Positions 1-6,546 of a stretch of 9,068 bases of DNA are shown in pieces. The translations under genes and the position numbers were made by a program. Position 1 is the first letter of the stretch. Each line of letters starts with the position of its first letter. The DNA lies in NCBI GenBank assembly GCA_027623815.1, contig JAQBUV010000086.1:1-9068 (forward strand). The letters are read 5' to 3'. The notes below the pieces were generated by a model. That model had not been told where the DNA came from. It did not search any database and saw only the letters and a program-made list of their open reading frames with translations. This DNA is from Casp-Chloro-G3 sp002816715. Lineage in GTDB: Bacteria; Chloroflexota; Dehalococcoidia; Lucifugimonadales; UBA3495.

Positions 1-2
1 AC

Positions 3-224
3 CTCAAACTGAGCAAAGAGGGCGTGCACGGTAAGTTCTTTACACGGGAGGAAATTAGGGAGATGGCTGGGTTCACTCCCGAGGACAAGTACAAAGGTAC
101 CGGACTTTGGCCATGGTTTCGCCACCAAGCTGATGTAATCGAGCAGGAACCTGGCCGAAAAGGAAAAGCATACCGGATCAAGACTGAATTTTATGATGCT
201 ATGCTAAATTGTCTGGGTATGTAG
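3..224 (+). CDS. C-terminal end of an unrecognised protein, possible winged-helix fold (partial at left edge)
   Basis: The reading frame is open from the left edge of the window and ends at TAG 222-224, so only the last 73 or so residues are visible. A GTG at 24 could serve as a start, but no Shine-Dalgarno sequence precedes it and the frame stays open upstream, so a truncated larger gene is more likely. The visible part is charged and mostly helical (FTREEIREMAGF), followed by a stretch with aromatic and basic residues (WPWFRHQADVIEQEPGRKGK) and then AYRI. This resembles helices followed by a beta-hairpin wing, as in winged-helix DNA-binding domains; that reading is inference. I do not recognise the family. 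It converges on the minus-strand MOSC gene, with a palindrome between them. Confidence 0.5.
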   Translation, partial: LKLSKEGVHGKFFTREEIREMAGFTPEDKYKGTGLWPWFRHQADVIEQEPGRKGKAYRIKTEFYDAMLNCLGM

Positions 225-311
225 AAGAATGAGTTTCAATGTGCCGCTTCGCTGGTGAAGATTAAATCTGCGCTTCATGATGGTGGAAAGATTAACTCGA
301 AATTAACGCAG

Positions 312-339
312 GTAGGGGCGCACGGCCGTGCGCCCCTAC
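312..339. repeat. Perfect 28-bp palindrome between convergent genes
   Basis: The arm GTAGGGGCGCACGG (312-325) is followed directly by its exact reverse complement (326-339), with no spacer. It lies 87 bp after the stop of the left-edge gene and 30 bp after the stop of the minus-strand MOSC gene, so it sits where both transcripts would end. As RNA it would form a very GC-rich hairpin, but neither side has a run of Ts, so it is not a standard intrinsic terminator. Palindromes framed by GTAGGGGCG and CGCCCCTAC are, as I recall, frequent interspersed intergenic repeats in Chloroflexota and some other phyla; this was not checked. No second copy occurs in this window. Confidence 0.85.
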
Positions 340-369
340 AAATTTACTGCCCTAATGACAGAGACCTGG

Positions 370-798
370 CTACGGTTCCACCCGCGCTGTGTCTCCCACC
401 TTGATGTCTCCGCCGTTAATGACCATTGCCAGAATCCCCCGCCGACCTTGAATCTCTTCCAGCAGGCCCGGACGAATGTTGTTCATCTTCTGGCAGGCGA
501 TGCAATCGCCGACAAATTCCAGGGTCACCTCGTCGCCAATGAACATCACCTGACCGGCTTTGGCGTCGATCAGGTTCAGACCCTGGGTGGTGATGTTTTC
601 CTTGACCACGCCGGGCACCAGGCCAAACTTGTCCAGGGTTTCCTGGTCCATCACCAGCACTTGCCGGGTGTTGTCGGCGCGGCAACTGCGGTCGCCCTCC
701 AGTCCCTGACCGGAGAGAGCCCTGGCAGACTGCACCGGGTCTGAGGGCGTTCCCTTAACCCGTGCGATGTGCAAAGCGGTAATGCTACCCTGCTGCAT
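370..798 (-). CDS. MOSC-domain protein
   Basis: This is a 142-residue single-domain MOSC protein. MOSC domains occur in molybdenum cofactor sulfurases and in small stand-alone proteins (YiiM/YuaD type) tied to Mo-cofactor sulfur chemistry or detoxification of N-hydroxylated compounds. The visible family signature is GLEGDR at residues 32-37, then KENITTQG at 66-73, the AGQVMFIGDEVTLE strand region at 81-94, and two cysteines, C99 and C102, in GDCIACQKM. A conserved cysteine in this position is the presumed sulfur carrier. The end (GGDIKVGDTARV) is typical. The start at 798 is chosen because AGGAGG (complement of 807-812) lies 8 nt upstream; an in-frame ATG at 840 has no such site. The usual length of small MOSC proteins is 140-160 residues, so it looks complete. 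No other Mo-cofactor gene is nearby, so the exact substrate cannot be inferred. Confidence 0.9.
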   Translation of the reverse strand: MQQGSITALHIARVKGTPSDPVQSARALSGQGLEGDRSCRADNTRQVLVMDQETLDKFGLVPGVVKENITTQGLNLIDAKAGQVMFIGDEVTLEFVGDCIACQKMNNIRPGLLEEIQGRRGILAMVINGGDIKVGDTARVEP

Positions 799-806
799 TT
801 TGGTTG

Positions 807-812
807 CCTCCT
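807..812 (-). promoter_or_regulatory. Shine-Dalgarno site of the MOSC gene
   Basis: Read on the minus strand this is AGGAGG, a full match to the anti-16S sequence, 8 nt before the ATG at 798. It decides between that start and the in-frame ATG at 840, which would place this motif inside the coding region. Confidence 0.8.
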
Positions 813-861
813 GTCTACCAAGTTGATTGGTCAGTCTCAATCGTCAGGCTATTTTAAGGTG

Positions 862-891
862 ATTATAGAGCTTTGAGGCTCCACTTGCCAG
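862..891 (-). promoter_or_regulatory. Candidate sigma-70-type promoter of the MOSC gene
   Basis: On the minus strand a perfect -10 hexamer TATAAT (complement of 862-867) is preceded, after 18 bp, by CTGGCA (complement of 886-891), which matches TTGACA at four of six positions. Transcription would start near 855 and leave a leader of about 55 nt before the ATG at 798. The site lies in the divergent region shared with the propeller-like gene. On the plus strand a weaker GATAAT (894-899) overlaps the far side, but I found no well-spaced -35 for it. Confidence 0.45.
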
Positions 892-981
892 CGGATAATT
901 TTTCATTCAGGTTTTCGTTCAAGTTGGTGGGTATTTGGTTGGCGGATGGCGGCTAAAGGGGCCGGTTGGTATGCTGGGCTT

Positions 982-2238
982 ATGGAGAAGCGAGTTTTAT
1001 GGCTGCTGATTGGCCTGGTTATTGGGGTGGCGGCATTCTGGTACGCCCTGCCGGAACTGAAAAGCATTGGAGTAGACGAAGGGCCGGTGATAATTCCGGC
1101 GGCCCAAGAGCCGTCTGGTGAGGCTGAGGTCCTGTCCCAGCCAGCCTCTGAAAGCGGTCCTGCAGTGGAGGATTCGAGTGTTTCGGTCGGCGATGCCGTA
1201 CCGACGGGTGAAGCCGCGCAGCCCGCTGCCACTGTCGCCATCACCGAAAGCCCTGAGAAGATTCCTTCCGGCACTGTCGCGCTGTTTTATCGGGCCAGCT
1301 TTGGCAGCGATACCCAAAACTTGAAGACGGTTGTAACCGATGCCAGGGGCAGGGGCAACCTGGGCATTGCCGATATCTCTTGGGACAGCGGGAGCAAAGG
1401 CATTGTTCGGTACATCCCGGAGACTGGGCAGACCGATGTTATCAAGACCATCAGGTCTACTAGCTATTCCAAGAGTTCCATCTATCCGGTGACGGTGGGC
1501 GACCGCCTTTACGCCATTCGGGACTGGGGTTCCGAGTGGACGGTGGATAACCAGCGGTTCACGGTGGAGGAGCTAGACCCCCATACCGGCGCAACCCTCT
1601 CGTCTACCGATGTTACCGGTGAGTGGTTCACCTTTCTAAATGATCAGGTGTTCTTCCAAAGCGCGATCACCCAAGATTTTTGGACCGGGGTCAGGGGCGG
1701 CGGCAAGCTGAAGGTAAAAACTCTGGGGGCCTTGGTCGAACAGGACTTGGCGGTTGAGGGCGTCCGGCTGTACACGGTGGGAGACCGATTGGCCTCGGTG
1801 GGGGAGCAGGAAATTCGGTGGCACAACCCGACTACCGCCGATGTACAGTCCACCAGCTACGTCGAGACCCTGTCTACCGAAAGTGTCTGGCCAGACTCGA
1901 GGCATATATTCTTTGGGGATAAGTCGGTGTTTTGGGGTTGGTATGACAGCGAGTTATCTCGGATTAACATCATGCGAGCGCAGATTAACGGAGAGCCTGA
2001 GGCGCTGGTCATCTTTGAACTGGAAGGGGAGCAGACCGGACTGGTGGTGGATGAGCATGAGGGCATGGTCGTGATCGGGTTCGCCAGTTCCGTTCCCCCG
2101 AAGGGCATTGGCATCACGCGAGTTTTTCTAATGGACACCAGCACAAGTGATAGCTTCACGGAATTGCCGGTGGGGCAATTTATCCCATCGGCCCAACCCG
2201 ACGCCGGCGGCGGCCTGCAACTCCTGGTAATGCCCTAA
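982..2238 (+). CDS. Membrane-anchored protein with acidic linker and probable beta-propeller domain, function unknown
   Basis: I do not recognise this 418-residue protein. Its layout is clear: a short basic start (MEKR), one hydrophobic segment at residues 5-23 (VLWLLIGLVIGVAAFWYAL), a low-complexity linker rich in Glu, Pro, Ser and Ala at about 24-95, and then an extracytoplasmic domain of about 320 residues. That domain is rich in Gly, Asp, Trp and beta-strand patterns. It has recurrent turns of the form G/N-D-x-(L/V/S) before hydrophobic strands, for example VGDRLYAI, LNDQVFFQ, VGDRLASV and FGDKSVFW, which suggests propeller blades. There is no lipobox cysteine after the membrane segment, so it is probably an uncleaved N-terminal anchor. 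The start at 982 puts basic residues directly before the membrane segment; an in-frame ATG at 946 would add 12 residues, and neither has a good ribosome site. It is transcribed divergently from the MOSC gene. No catalytic motif is visible. Confidence 0.75.
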   Translation: MEKRVLWLLIGLVIGVAAFWYALPELKSIGVDEGPVIIPAAQEPSGEAEVLSQPASESGPAVEDSSVSVGDAVPTGEAAQPAATVAITESPEKIPSGTVALFYRASFGSDTQNLKTVVTDARGRGNLGIADISWDSGSKGIVRYIPETGQTDVIKTIRSTSYSKSSIYPVTVGDRLYAIRDWGSEWTVDNQRFTVEELDPHTGATLSSTDVTGEWFTFLNDQVFFQSAITQDFWTGVRGGGKLKVKTLGALVEQDLAVEGVRLYTVGDRLASVGEQEIRWHNPTTADVQSTSYVETLSTESVWPDSRHIFFGDKSVFWGWYDSELSRINIMRAQINGEPEALVIFELEGEQTGLVVDEHEGMVVIGFASSVPPKGIGITRVFLMDTSTSDSFTELPVGQFIPSAQPDAGGGLQLLVMP

Positions 2239-2243
2239 CTGGG

Positions 2244-2279
2244 CAAGAATACTTCCAAGAATACTTCCAAGAATACTTC
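2244..2279. repeat. Three perfect tandem copies of a 12-bp unit
   Basis: The unit CAAGAATACTTC occurs three times without a mismatch (2244-2255, 2256-2267, 2268-2279), starting 6 bp after the stop codon of the propeller-like gene. The 12-bp period keeps one reading frame, but the tract lies outside any supported gene. The perfect identity suggests recent slippage or expansion. A small stem (TGCCC 2231-2235 with GGGCA 2241-2245) directly precedes it and holds the TAA stop in its loop. Confidence 0.9.
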
Positions 2280-2337
2280 GCTGCACCCCCTTCGATTCCA
2301 GATTCCCTTAAATGATGTGGCCCAAAGCCCTGCGCGG

Positions 2338-2355
2338 CCACTACAACCGTAGTGG
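2338..2355 (+). terminator. Hairpin between the propeller-like gene and pncC, possible weak terminator
   Basis: CCACTAC (2338-2344) pairs perfectly with GTAGTGG (2349-2355) around the loop AACC. A short T-containing tail (TGTTT) follows. It is 99 bp past the stop codon of the upstream gene and 65 bp before the pncC start, so it could end the upstream transcript. The T tract is short, so this call is tentative; a protein-binding site is the alternative. Confidence 0.35.
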
Positions 2356-2409
2356 TGTTTAGATTGGCGTCCTGCTGTACAATAGCCCCGGCAATTCTAT
2401 GAAGTACAC

Positions 2410-2414
2410 AGGAG
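2410..2414 (+). promoter_or_regulatory. Shine-Dalgarno site of pncC
   Basis: AGGAG lies 6 nt before the ATG at 2421 and fixes that start. A TACAAT hexamer at 2378-2383 could be a -10 element for this gene, but no matching -35 was found at normal spacing. Confidence 0.75.
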
Positions 2415-2420
2415 TTAATC

Positions 2421-2909
2421 ATGCCAGACCTTACATCAACGGCGGCGTCGGTGGGGGCGCTGCTCAAAGAAAAGGGCCAGAACATCGCCGTGTCCGAATC
2501 TTCCTGCGGCGGCCTGCTGTCGGCCTGCCTGGTATCCATACCCGGAGCGTCGGCCTACTACGTTGGCGGCTCAGTGTGCTACACCCGCGTCGCCCAGAAA
2601 GGGCTGCTGCAAGTCCCCGACGCGACAATGGCTAACCTGCGGGCCAGCACCGAAGAGTACGCCCTGCTCAACGCCCGCACCGTCCGCCAGGCCCTGGACA
2701 CCACCTGGGCGCTCAGCGAAACCGGGGCCAGCGGCCCCACCGGCAACCGTTATGGCGACGCCTCCGGTCATGCCTGCATCGCGGTGGTCGGGCCGGTGGA
2801 ACGTTCCATCACCGTGGAAACCCGCAGCACCGACCGGGAGGCCAACATGTGGGCCTTTGCCCGCGCCGCCTTCGACCTGTTGGAACAGTGCGTCCGGGAG
2901 GCGAAATAG
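2421..2909 (+). CDS. pncC: Nicotinamide-nucleotide amidohydrolase, PncC / CinA C-terminal type
   Basis: This 162-residue protein corresponds to the CinA C-terminal domain alone, which in characterised members deamidates nicotinamide mononucleotide to nicotinate mononucleotide and so salvages NMN in the pyridine nucleotide cycle. It acts in the cytoplasm. Visible signatures are SESSCGGLLSA at residues 25-35 (family consensus AESCTGGLLA), the VGGSVCYTRVAQKGLL block at 48-63 with Tyr54 and Lys60 in the positions of the family's conserved Tyr and Lys, and TGASGPTG at 101-108. Length is normal for a stand-alone PncC (about 160-165 residues). The Cys-Thr of the first motif is replaced by Ser-Cys, so activity is likely but not assured. 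The start is supported by AGGAG. An MFS gene follows 29 bp downstream, possibly in the same transcript. The N-terminal MoCF-like domain of full CinA is absent. Confidence 0.85.
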   Translation: MPDLTSTAASVGALLKEKGQNIAVSESSCGGLLSACLVSIPGASAYYVGGSVCYTRVAQKGLLQVPDATMANLRASTEEYALLNARTVRQALDTTWALSETGASGPTGNRYGDASGHACIAVVGPVERSITVETRSTDREANMWAFARAAFDLLEQCVREAK

Positions 2910-2938
2910 TGCCGCTGACCGGTGCCGGGAACGCGTGA

Positions 2939-4168
2939 TTGAAGCTAAGCACCACGCTAAATAGGGCCGTCTATCCGATTGCGATTCTGCGCCAGCGCAA
3001 CTTCGCTCTGGTCTGGACGTCCAATGTGCTGGGCGCAATGGGCAACCAGACCGAGGTGCTAGTCTTGGGCTGGCTGGTGCTGGTTACGACCAACTCTCCC
3101 CTCTACGTTGGTCTGGTCACCGCCGCTCGTTTGGGACTGAATCCAATGGCCTTGTTTGCCGGGGCCATTGCCGACCGGGTGCCCCGTCAGATACTACTGG
3201 CGACGGCTGAGTTCGTCATGGGAGCCCTGGGGCTGTTGATGCTGGCCCTGATATTGAGCGGACAGTTGGCAGTATGGCACATCTTTGGAATCACCCTGGC
3301 CGGAGGTCTGGCGCGAATCTTTCAGATGCCCGCGGTTCAGTCGTTGGCCGCCGACAGCGTGGGCCAGGACAAATTAGCCAACGGCGTGGCCCTGACCACC
3401 ATGGGCATGAATCTGACGCTGATTATTGGGCCTCTGCTGGGCGGTATTTTATTCGAGACAATGGGGCCGGAAGGCGCCTACGCCTTGATCGCCGGGCTGC
3501 ACTTATCGGGCGGGTTCTGTGCCCTGCTGGTGCGGGTGACCCGGCTGAACCCGTCAAATGCTAGCGAGTCGGTGTTGCGGTCGGTCTGGGAGGGTCTGAA
3601 GTACGTCAAAGGCCTTCAGCCCGTCTGGGCGGCCTTACTGGTGGCGGCCATCATCAACTTCAGCGGGTTCCCCTTCCACACGGCGTTATTGCCGGTCTTT
3701 GCCCGCGACGTGCTTGGCACCGGGTCCGCCGGGCTGGGCCTGCTGATGTCGGCCTTTGGCGTGGGGGCGTTAATTGGGTCGCTGGCCCTGGCATCGATAG
3801 AGAACTTGAAGAATGCCGGCAAGCTGCTGATTCTGTCGGTGGTGGTCTGGCATGCCAGCATGGTGGCCTTGTCGCTATCGACCTCCTTCCCGGTGTCGCT
3901 GGCGATACTGGTGGTCACCGGCGCGGCCTTCTCCTCGTCGCTGGTGCTGATCGTCACCGTAATGTTTCGCGTCGCCCAGCCTGAGTTTCGCGGACGTATC
4001 ATGGGACTACGAGTGTTGGCGATATCGGCGCACACCTTCGGCAGCATCAACTCCGGGGCGATGGCCGGTATGTGGGGCGCGCCCTGGGCCGCCAGCGTCA
4101 ATGGAGTGATTGGGATAGCGATGGTGGCGATAATGGCGGTGATTGCGCCCAAGCTACGGCGGAGCTGA
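2939..4168 (+). CDS. Major facilitator superfamily transporter, MFS_3 / EntS-like exporter type
   Basis: A 409-residue polytopic protein of about 12 membrane segments, the standard MFS length. Residues 23-48 form the first segment after the short cytoplasmic start (ILRQRNFALVW, typical of the MFS_3 group). The loop between segments 2 and 3 has a motif-A-like sequence, GAIADRVPRQ at residues 75-84, with Asp79 and Arg80. Such proteins usually export small molecules, drugs or siderophores by proton antiport; the substrate here cannot be told. The start is TTG at 2939: the codon immediately upstream in frame is TGA (2936-2938), and the next ATG in frame falls inside the first membrane segment. 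No strong ribosome site is visible. It lies 29 bp behind pncC on the same strand, so co-transcription is plausible, though no shared pathway is evident. Confidence 0.88.
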   Translation: MKLSTTLNRAVYPIAILRQRNFALVWTSNVLGAMGNQTEVLVLGWLVLVTTNSPLYVGLVTAARLGLNPMALFAGAIADRVPRQILLATAEFVMGALGLLMLALILSGQLAVWHIFGITLAGGLARIFQMPAVQSLAADSVGQDKLANGVALTTMGMNLTLIIGPLLGGILFETMGPEGAYALIAGLHLSGGFCALLVRVTRLNPSNASESVLRSVWEGLKYVKGLQPVWAALLVAAIINFSGFPFHTALLPVFARDVLGTGSAGLGLLMSAFGVGALIGSLALASIENLKNAGKLLILSVVVWHASMVALSLSTSFPVSLAILVVTGAAFSSSLVLIVTVMFRVAQPEFRGRIMGLRVLAISAHTFGSINSGAMAGMWGAPWAASVNGVIGIAMVAIMAVIAPKLRRS

Positions 4169-4230
4169 GAGGAAAGGTACTGGGCACTGCTACGCCCTGT
4201 TAAGGGATTATCTTGGCTAAAACGTCAATT

Positions 4231-4272
4231 ACAAGGTTGGCGGATGCGCAACGGCCCGTCCGCCAACCTTGT
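4231..4272. terminator. Long inverted repeat downstream of the MFS gene, possible terminator
   Basis: ACAAGGTTGGCGGA (4231-4244) and its exact reverse complement (4259-4272) enclose a 14-nt loop. The stem would be strong. It begins 62 bp after the MFS stop codon and fits the end of that transcript, but only TTCCC follows and there is no U tract, so it may be a factor-dependent terminator, an RNA stabiliser or an interspersed repeat instead. Its sequence is unrelated to the palindrome at 312-339. Confidence 0.5.
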
Positions 4273-4682
4273 TCCCGTTGGTATGACTGGGCCGCTCTGC
4301 GGGGGTGAACCTGCTTATAACTCCTGCTTACAACCAAAGTGTATGAATTGTGTGGAGTCACCCATCCAACCTAGGCCATAGTGGATAATTAGAAAACCCT
4401 GCCCCTGGCGACAAAAACTTCCGCTGCCTGGAGAATTATGGTATGCTCACGCTGTATAAGTCCCTCTAACAGAAAGTGACCGAATTGGCACATCTTTTGA
4501 GGCGTCTGTTCCGTTTTAGTCCGACAAAATCCCAGTTGGGCTCTAATTTACAACATTTCGTCTAAGCGCCCAGCCTAAGGCGAATTTGGTAGCCCATGGC
4601 TAAGGCGCAACACAGCGCAAAGATTTTTCATAAATGGCTACGGGAGCCGGTTGACCCGCTGAATGAACGGAATTCGCTGGGA

Positions 4683-4688
4683 AGGGGG
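4683..4688 (+). promoter_or_regulatory. Shine-Dalgarno site of the PIN/TRAM gene
   Basis: AGGGGG lies 9 nt before the GTG at 4698. It is the only purine-rich ribosome-site candidate near the 5' end of this gene and supports the GTG over the later in-frame ATG at 4725. Confidence 0.55.
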
Positions 4689-4697
4689 TAGATTTCC

Positions 4698-5756
4698 GTG
4701 CTAGAGATATGGGCACTTAGAGTAATGGGAGCCGGAGGATTCGGCGTCTTGGGCTGGCGGCTGGGAAGATACGTTTCCGAAATTTCTACTGGGCAGGAAC
4801 GGCTTTGGCCGTGGGGCTTGGTATTGGCCTTGACCGGGGTCCCTCTGGGCGCATTCGTTGCTCCCTACATTACGCTCAAGCCGCTGCACAAGGGCGTTGA
4901 CTTCGTAAATGGCATCCCCGGTTCAACCCTATTGGCCGGAATTATCGGACTTTTAGTAGGTCTAATTGTCGCTTCTCTACTGTCGATTCCCTTGTACACC
5001 CTGGATGGCTGGTTGGGCTTGGTATTGCCGCTGTTGGTGATTTTCACTCTGGGAGTTACCGGCATGTGGCTAGGTATGCAGCGTGCCCGAGACATGCAGG
5101 CGGTTTTCCCCGCCCTGGAGAAAGCCAAACCCACCAACGTAGCAGCCAATCCTACTCGCAACGGGGCAATTCTGGTGGACACCAGCGCAATCATTGACGG
5201 ACGTATCGCCGACCTGTCCGTCACCGGTTTCGTAGAAGGCATCCTGGTTGTACCCAGATTCGTTCTTGACGAACTGCGCCACATTGCCGACTCCAGCGAT
5301 CCTCTTCGCCGCAATCGAGGACGCCGGGGCTTGGAAGTGCTAGGGCGACTGCGCCAATCCGAGAAAGTATCCCTGGAAGTTCTGGACGTCGGCGTCAGTC
5401 AGGGCAACGAAGTAGACTCCGAGTTGGTGTACCTGGCCCGCTCGATGAAAATCCCAATTCTGACCACCGACTACAACCTGAACCGCGTCGCCGAGTTGCA
5501 GGGGGTGCAGGTGCTCAATGTCAACGAGCTAGCCAACGCCCTCAAGTCCATCGTGCTGCCTGGCGAGGAACTGCGGTTGGAAATCGTGCAAGAGGGGAAG
5601 GAACCCGGTCAGGGAGTGGCCTACCTGGACGACGGCACCATAGTGGTGGTGGAGGGCGGACGCCGCTATATCAACTCTTCCCACGACGTGGTGGTGACCC
5701 GAGTTTTGCAGACCGCCGCCGGACGGATAATTTTCGCTCAGTCGAGAAATGGCTAG
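4698..5756 (+). CDS. PIN/TRAM-domain membrane protein, YacL family
   Basis: 352 residues, the usual length for YacL-like proteins. Residues 5-25, 37-58, 75-100 and 104-127 are four hydrophobic, probably membrane-spanning segments. A PIN ribonuclease domain follows at about 157-280, with the acidic residues expected for metal binding: Asp161 and Asp167 in ILVDTSAIIDGRIADL, Glu192 in VLDELRH, Asp240 in VDSELVYLA and Asp258 in LTTDYNLNRVA. A TRAM domain, a small RNA-binding beta-barrel, occupies about 288-350. The protein is therefore probably a membrane-tethered ribonuclease with all its active-site acids; the in vivo substrate is unknown for the family as far as I know. It is the first gene of a cluster and ispD starts 8 bp after its stop codon. 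In Bacillus yacL also stands directly before ispD. The GTG start has AGGGGG upstream. Confidence 0.9.
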   Translation: MLEIWALRVMGAGGFGVLGWRLGRYVSEISTGQERLWPWGLVLALTGVPLGAFVAPYITLKPLHKGVDFVNGIPGSTLLAGIIGLLVGLIVASLLSIPLYTLDGWLGLVLPLLVIFTLGVTGMWLGMQRARDMQAVFPALEKAKPTNVAANPTRNGAILVDTSAIIDGRIADLSVTGFVEGILVVPRFVLDELRHIADSSDPLRRNRGRRGLEVLGRLRQSEKVSLEVLDVGVSQGNEVDSELVYLARSMKIPILTTDYNLNRVAELQGVQVLNVNELANALKSIVLPGEELRLEIVQEGKEPGQGVAYLDDGTIVVVEGGRRYINSSHDVVVTRVLQTAAGRIIFAQSRNG

Positions 5757-5764
5757 AGAGCCAA

Positions 5765-6490
5765 ATGGCTGCTGAGCCTAGACCTGGCAGAGATTCACTA
5801 TTGGGCTACCGGGCCAGCGTGGTATTGGTGGCTGCCGGTCAAAGCACCCGGATGGGTGAACTGGACAAGACCTTTGCTTACGTCCTGGGTATACCTCTAA
5901 TCGCCCACACCCTGTCCCACTTTCAATCTTGTTCCCTGATCTACGAAATCGTCCTCGTGCTATCTCAAGACAACCTGGAACTAGGCAAAGAGATAGTCCA
6001 CGAGCACAATTTCTCCAAAGTGTCCCGGGTCTGCGCTGGTGGCAAACGCCGTCAAGACTCGGTTAGTAACGGACTGGAGGCGTTGCAGCCCTGCCAGTGG
6101 GTTATGGTGCACGACGGCGCTAGGCCCTGCCTGGATCAGTCCCTGTTGGAACGAGGCATGGCAGCAGCACAGGAAACCGGCGCCGCCGTGGCCGGAATTC
6201 CAGTCAAAGACACCATCAAGATAGTCTCTCCAGAGCAGGTGGTGACGGCCACTCCGCCCCGGGAAACTCTCTGGGCGGCCCAAACCCCCCAGATATTCCG
6301 CTACGATCTATTACGTAAGGCCCATCAGCTTTGCGCGGAAACGATGACCGATGACGCGGCGATGGTTGAGAGTTTAGGGCACCCGGTCAAAATGTTTCTT
6401 GGCTCCTATGCCAACCTGAAGGTCACCACTCCGGAAGACCTGATCCTGGTTGAAGCCATTCTGCGCAACAAATCGGCAGCCAACGCCTGA
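5765..6490 (+). CDS. ispD: 2-C-methyl-D-erythritol 4-phosphate cytidylyltransferase (IspD)
   Basis: IspD transfers CMP from CTP to 2-C-methyl-D-erythritol 4-phosphate, giving CDP-methylerythritol in the cytoplasmic MEP isoprenoid pathway. The 241-residue protein has the nucleotide-binding loop VLVAAGQSTRMGELDK at residues 20-35, with Arg29 and Lys35 in the place of the catalytic Arg and Lys of the E. coli enzyme. The loop is one residue shorter, and Asp precedes the Lys where E. coli has Pro. Further family marks are GGKRRQDSVSNGL, VMVHDGARPC, GIPVKDTIK, WAAQTPQIFRYDLL, TDDAAMVE and NLKVTTPEDL. It begins 8 bp after the PIN/TRAM stop codon, which implies co-transcription, with a weak GAGAG ribosome site overlapping that junction. 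About 15 residues precede the first strand, so the true start might be slightly downstream, but no later ATG fits. ispF follows after 56 bp. Confidence 0.95.
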   Translation: MAAEPRPGRDSLLGYRASVVLVAAGQSTRMGELDKTFAYVLGIPLIAHTLSHFQSCSLIYEIVLVLSQDNLELGKEIVHEHNFSKVSRVCAGGKRRQDSVSNGLEALQPCQWVMVHDGARPCLDQSLLERGMAAAQETGAAVAGIPVKDTIKIVSPEQVVTATPPRETLWAAQTPQIFRYDLLRKAHQLCAETMTDDAAMVESLGHPVKMFLGSYANLKVTTPEDLILVEAILRNKSAANA

Positions 6491-6546
6491 TATCCGGGAC
6501 AATTAGCGGCAGGCCCGTTTATATTGAATGAGATACGTATGCCCAC

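Larger units (their letters stand above)
4169..4697. other. 529-bp gene-free interval upstream of the yacL-ispD-ispF-cysS cluster
   Basis: No supported gene lies here on either strand. It holds the inverted repeat at 4231-4272 and then about 425 bp that must include the promoter of the downstream cluster. Isolated hexamers are present (GATAAT 4384-4389, TATAAG 4455-4460, TTGGCA 4485-4490, TTGACC 4651-4656), but none form a properly spaced -35/-10 pair. The sequence CTAAGGCG occurs twice (4575-4582, 4600-4607), with a related CTAAGCGC at 4563-4570. I recognise no tRNA, T-box or known riboswitch, so an unidentified structured leader or small RNA remains possible. Confidence 0.6.

Noticed and set aside
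328..744. A 138-codon frame on the plus strand opposite the MOSC gene
   Set aside because: It is the complement of a well-supported MOSC coding region, has no Shine-Dalgarno and shows no family motif.
2244..2279. The 3 x 12-bp repeats considered as a CRISPR-like array
   Set aside because: The units are contiguous with no spacers and far too short for CRISPR repeats, and no cas gene is present.
2571..3038. A 155-codon minus-strand frame spanning the pncC-MFS junction
   Set aside because: It overlaps two well-supported genes in antisense and its sequence is low in complexity with no motif.
4283..4381. A 32-codon plus-strand frame with three cysteines (MTGPLCGGEPAY...) in the gap after the MFS gene
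   Set aside because: There is no ribosome-binding site, no recognisable motif and a length expected by chance, so I do not call it a gene.
4381..4520. Possible promoter elements GATAAT, TATAAG and TTGGCA in the leader of the PIN/TRAM gene
   Set aside because: None pair with a partner hexamer at 15-19 bp spacing, so no promoter is called.
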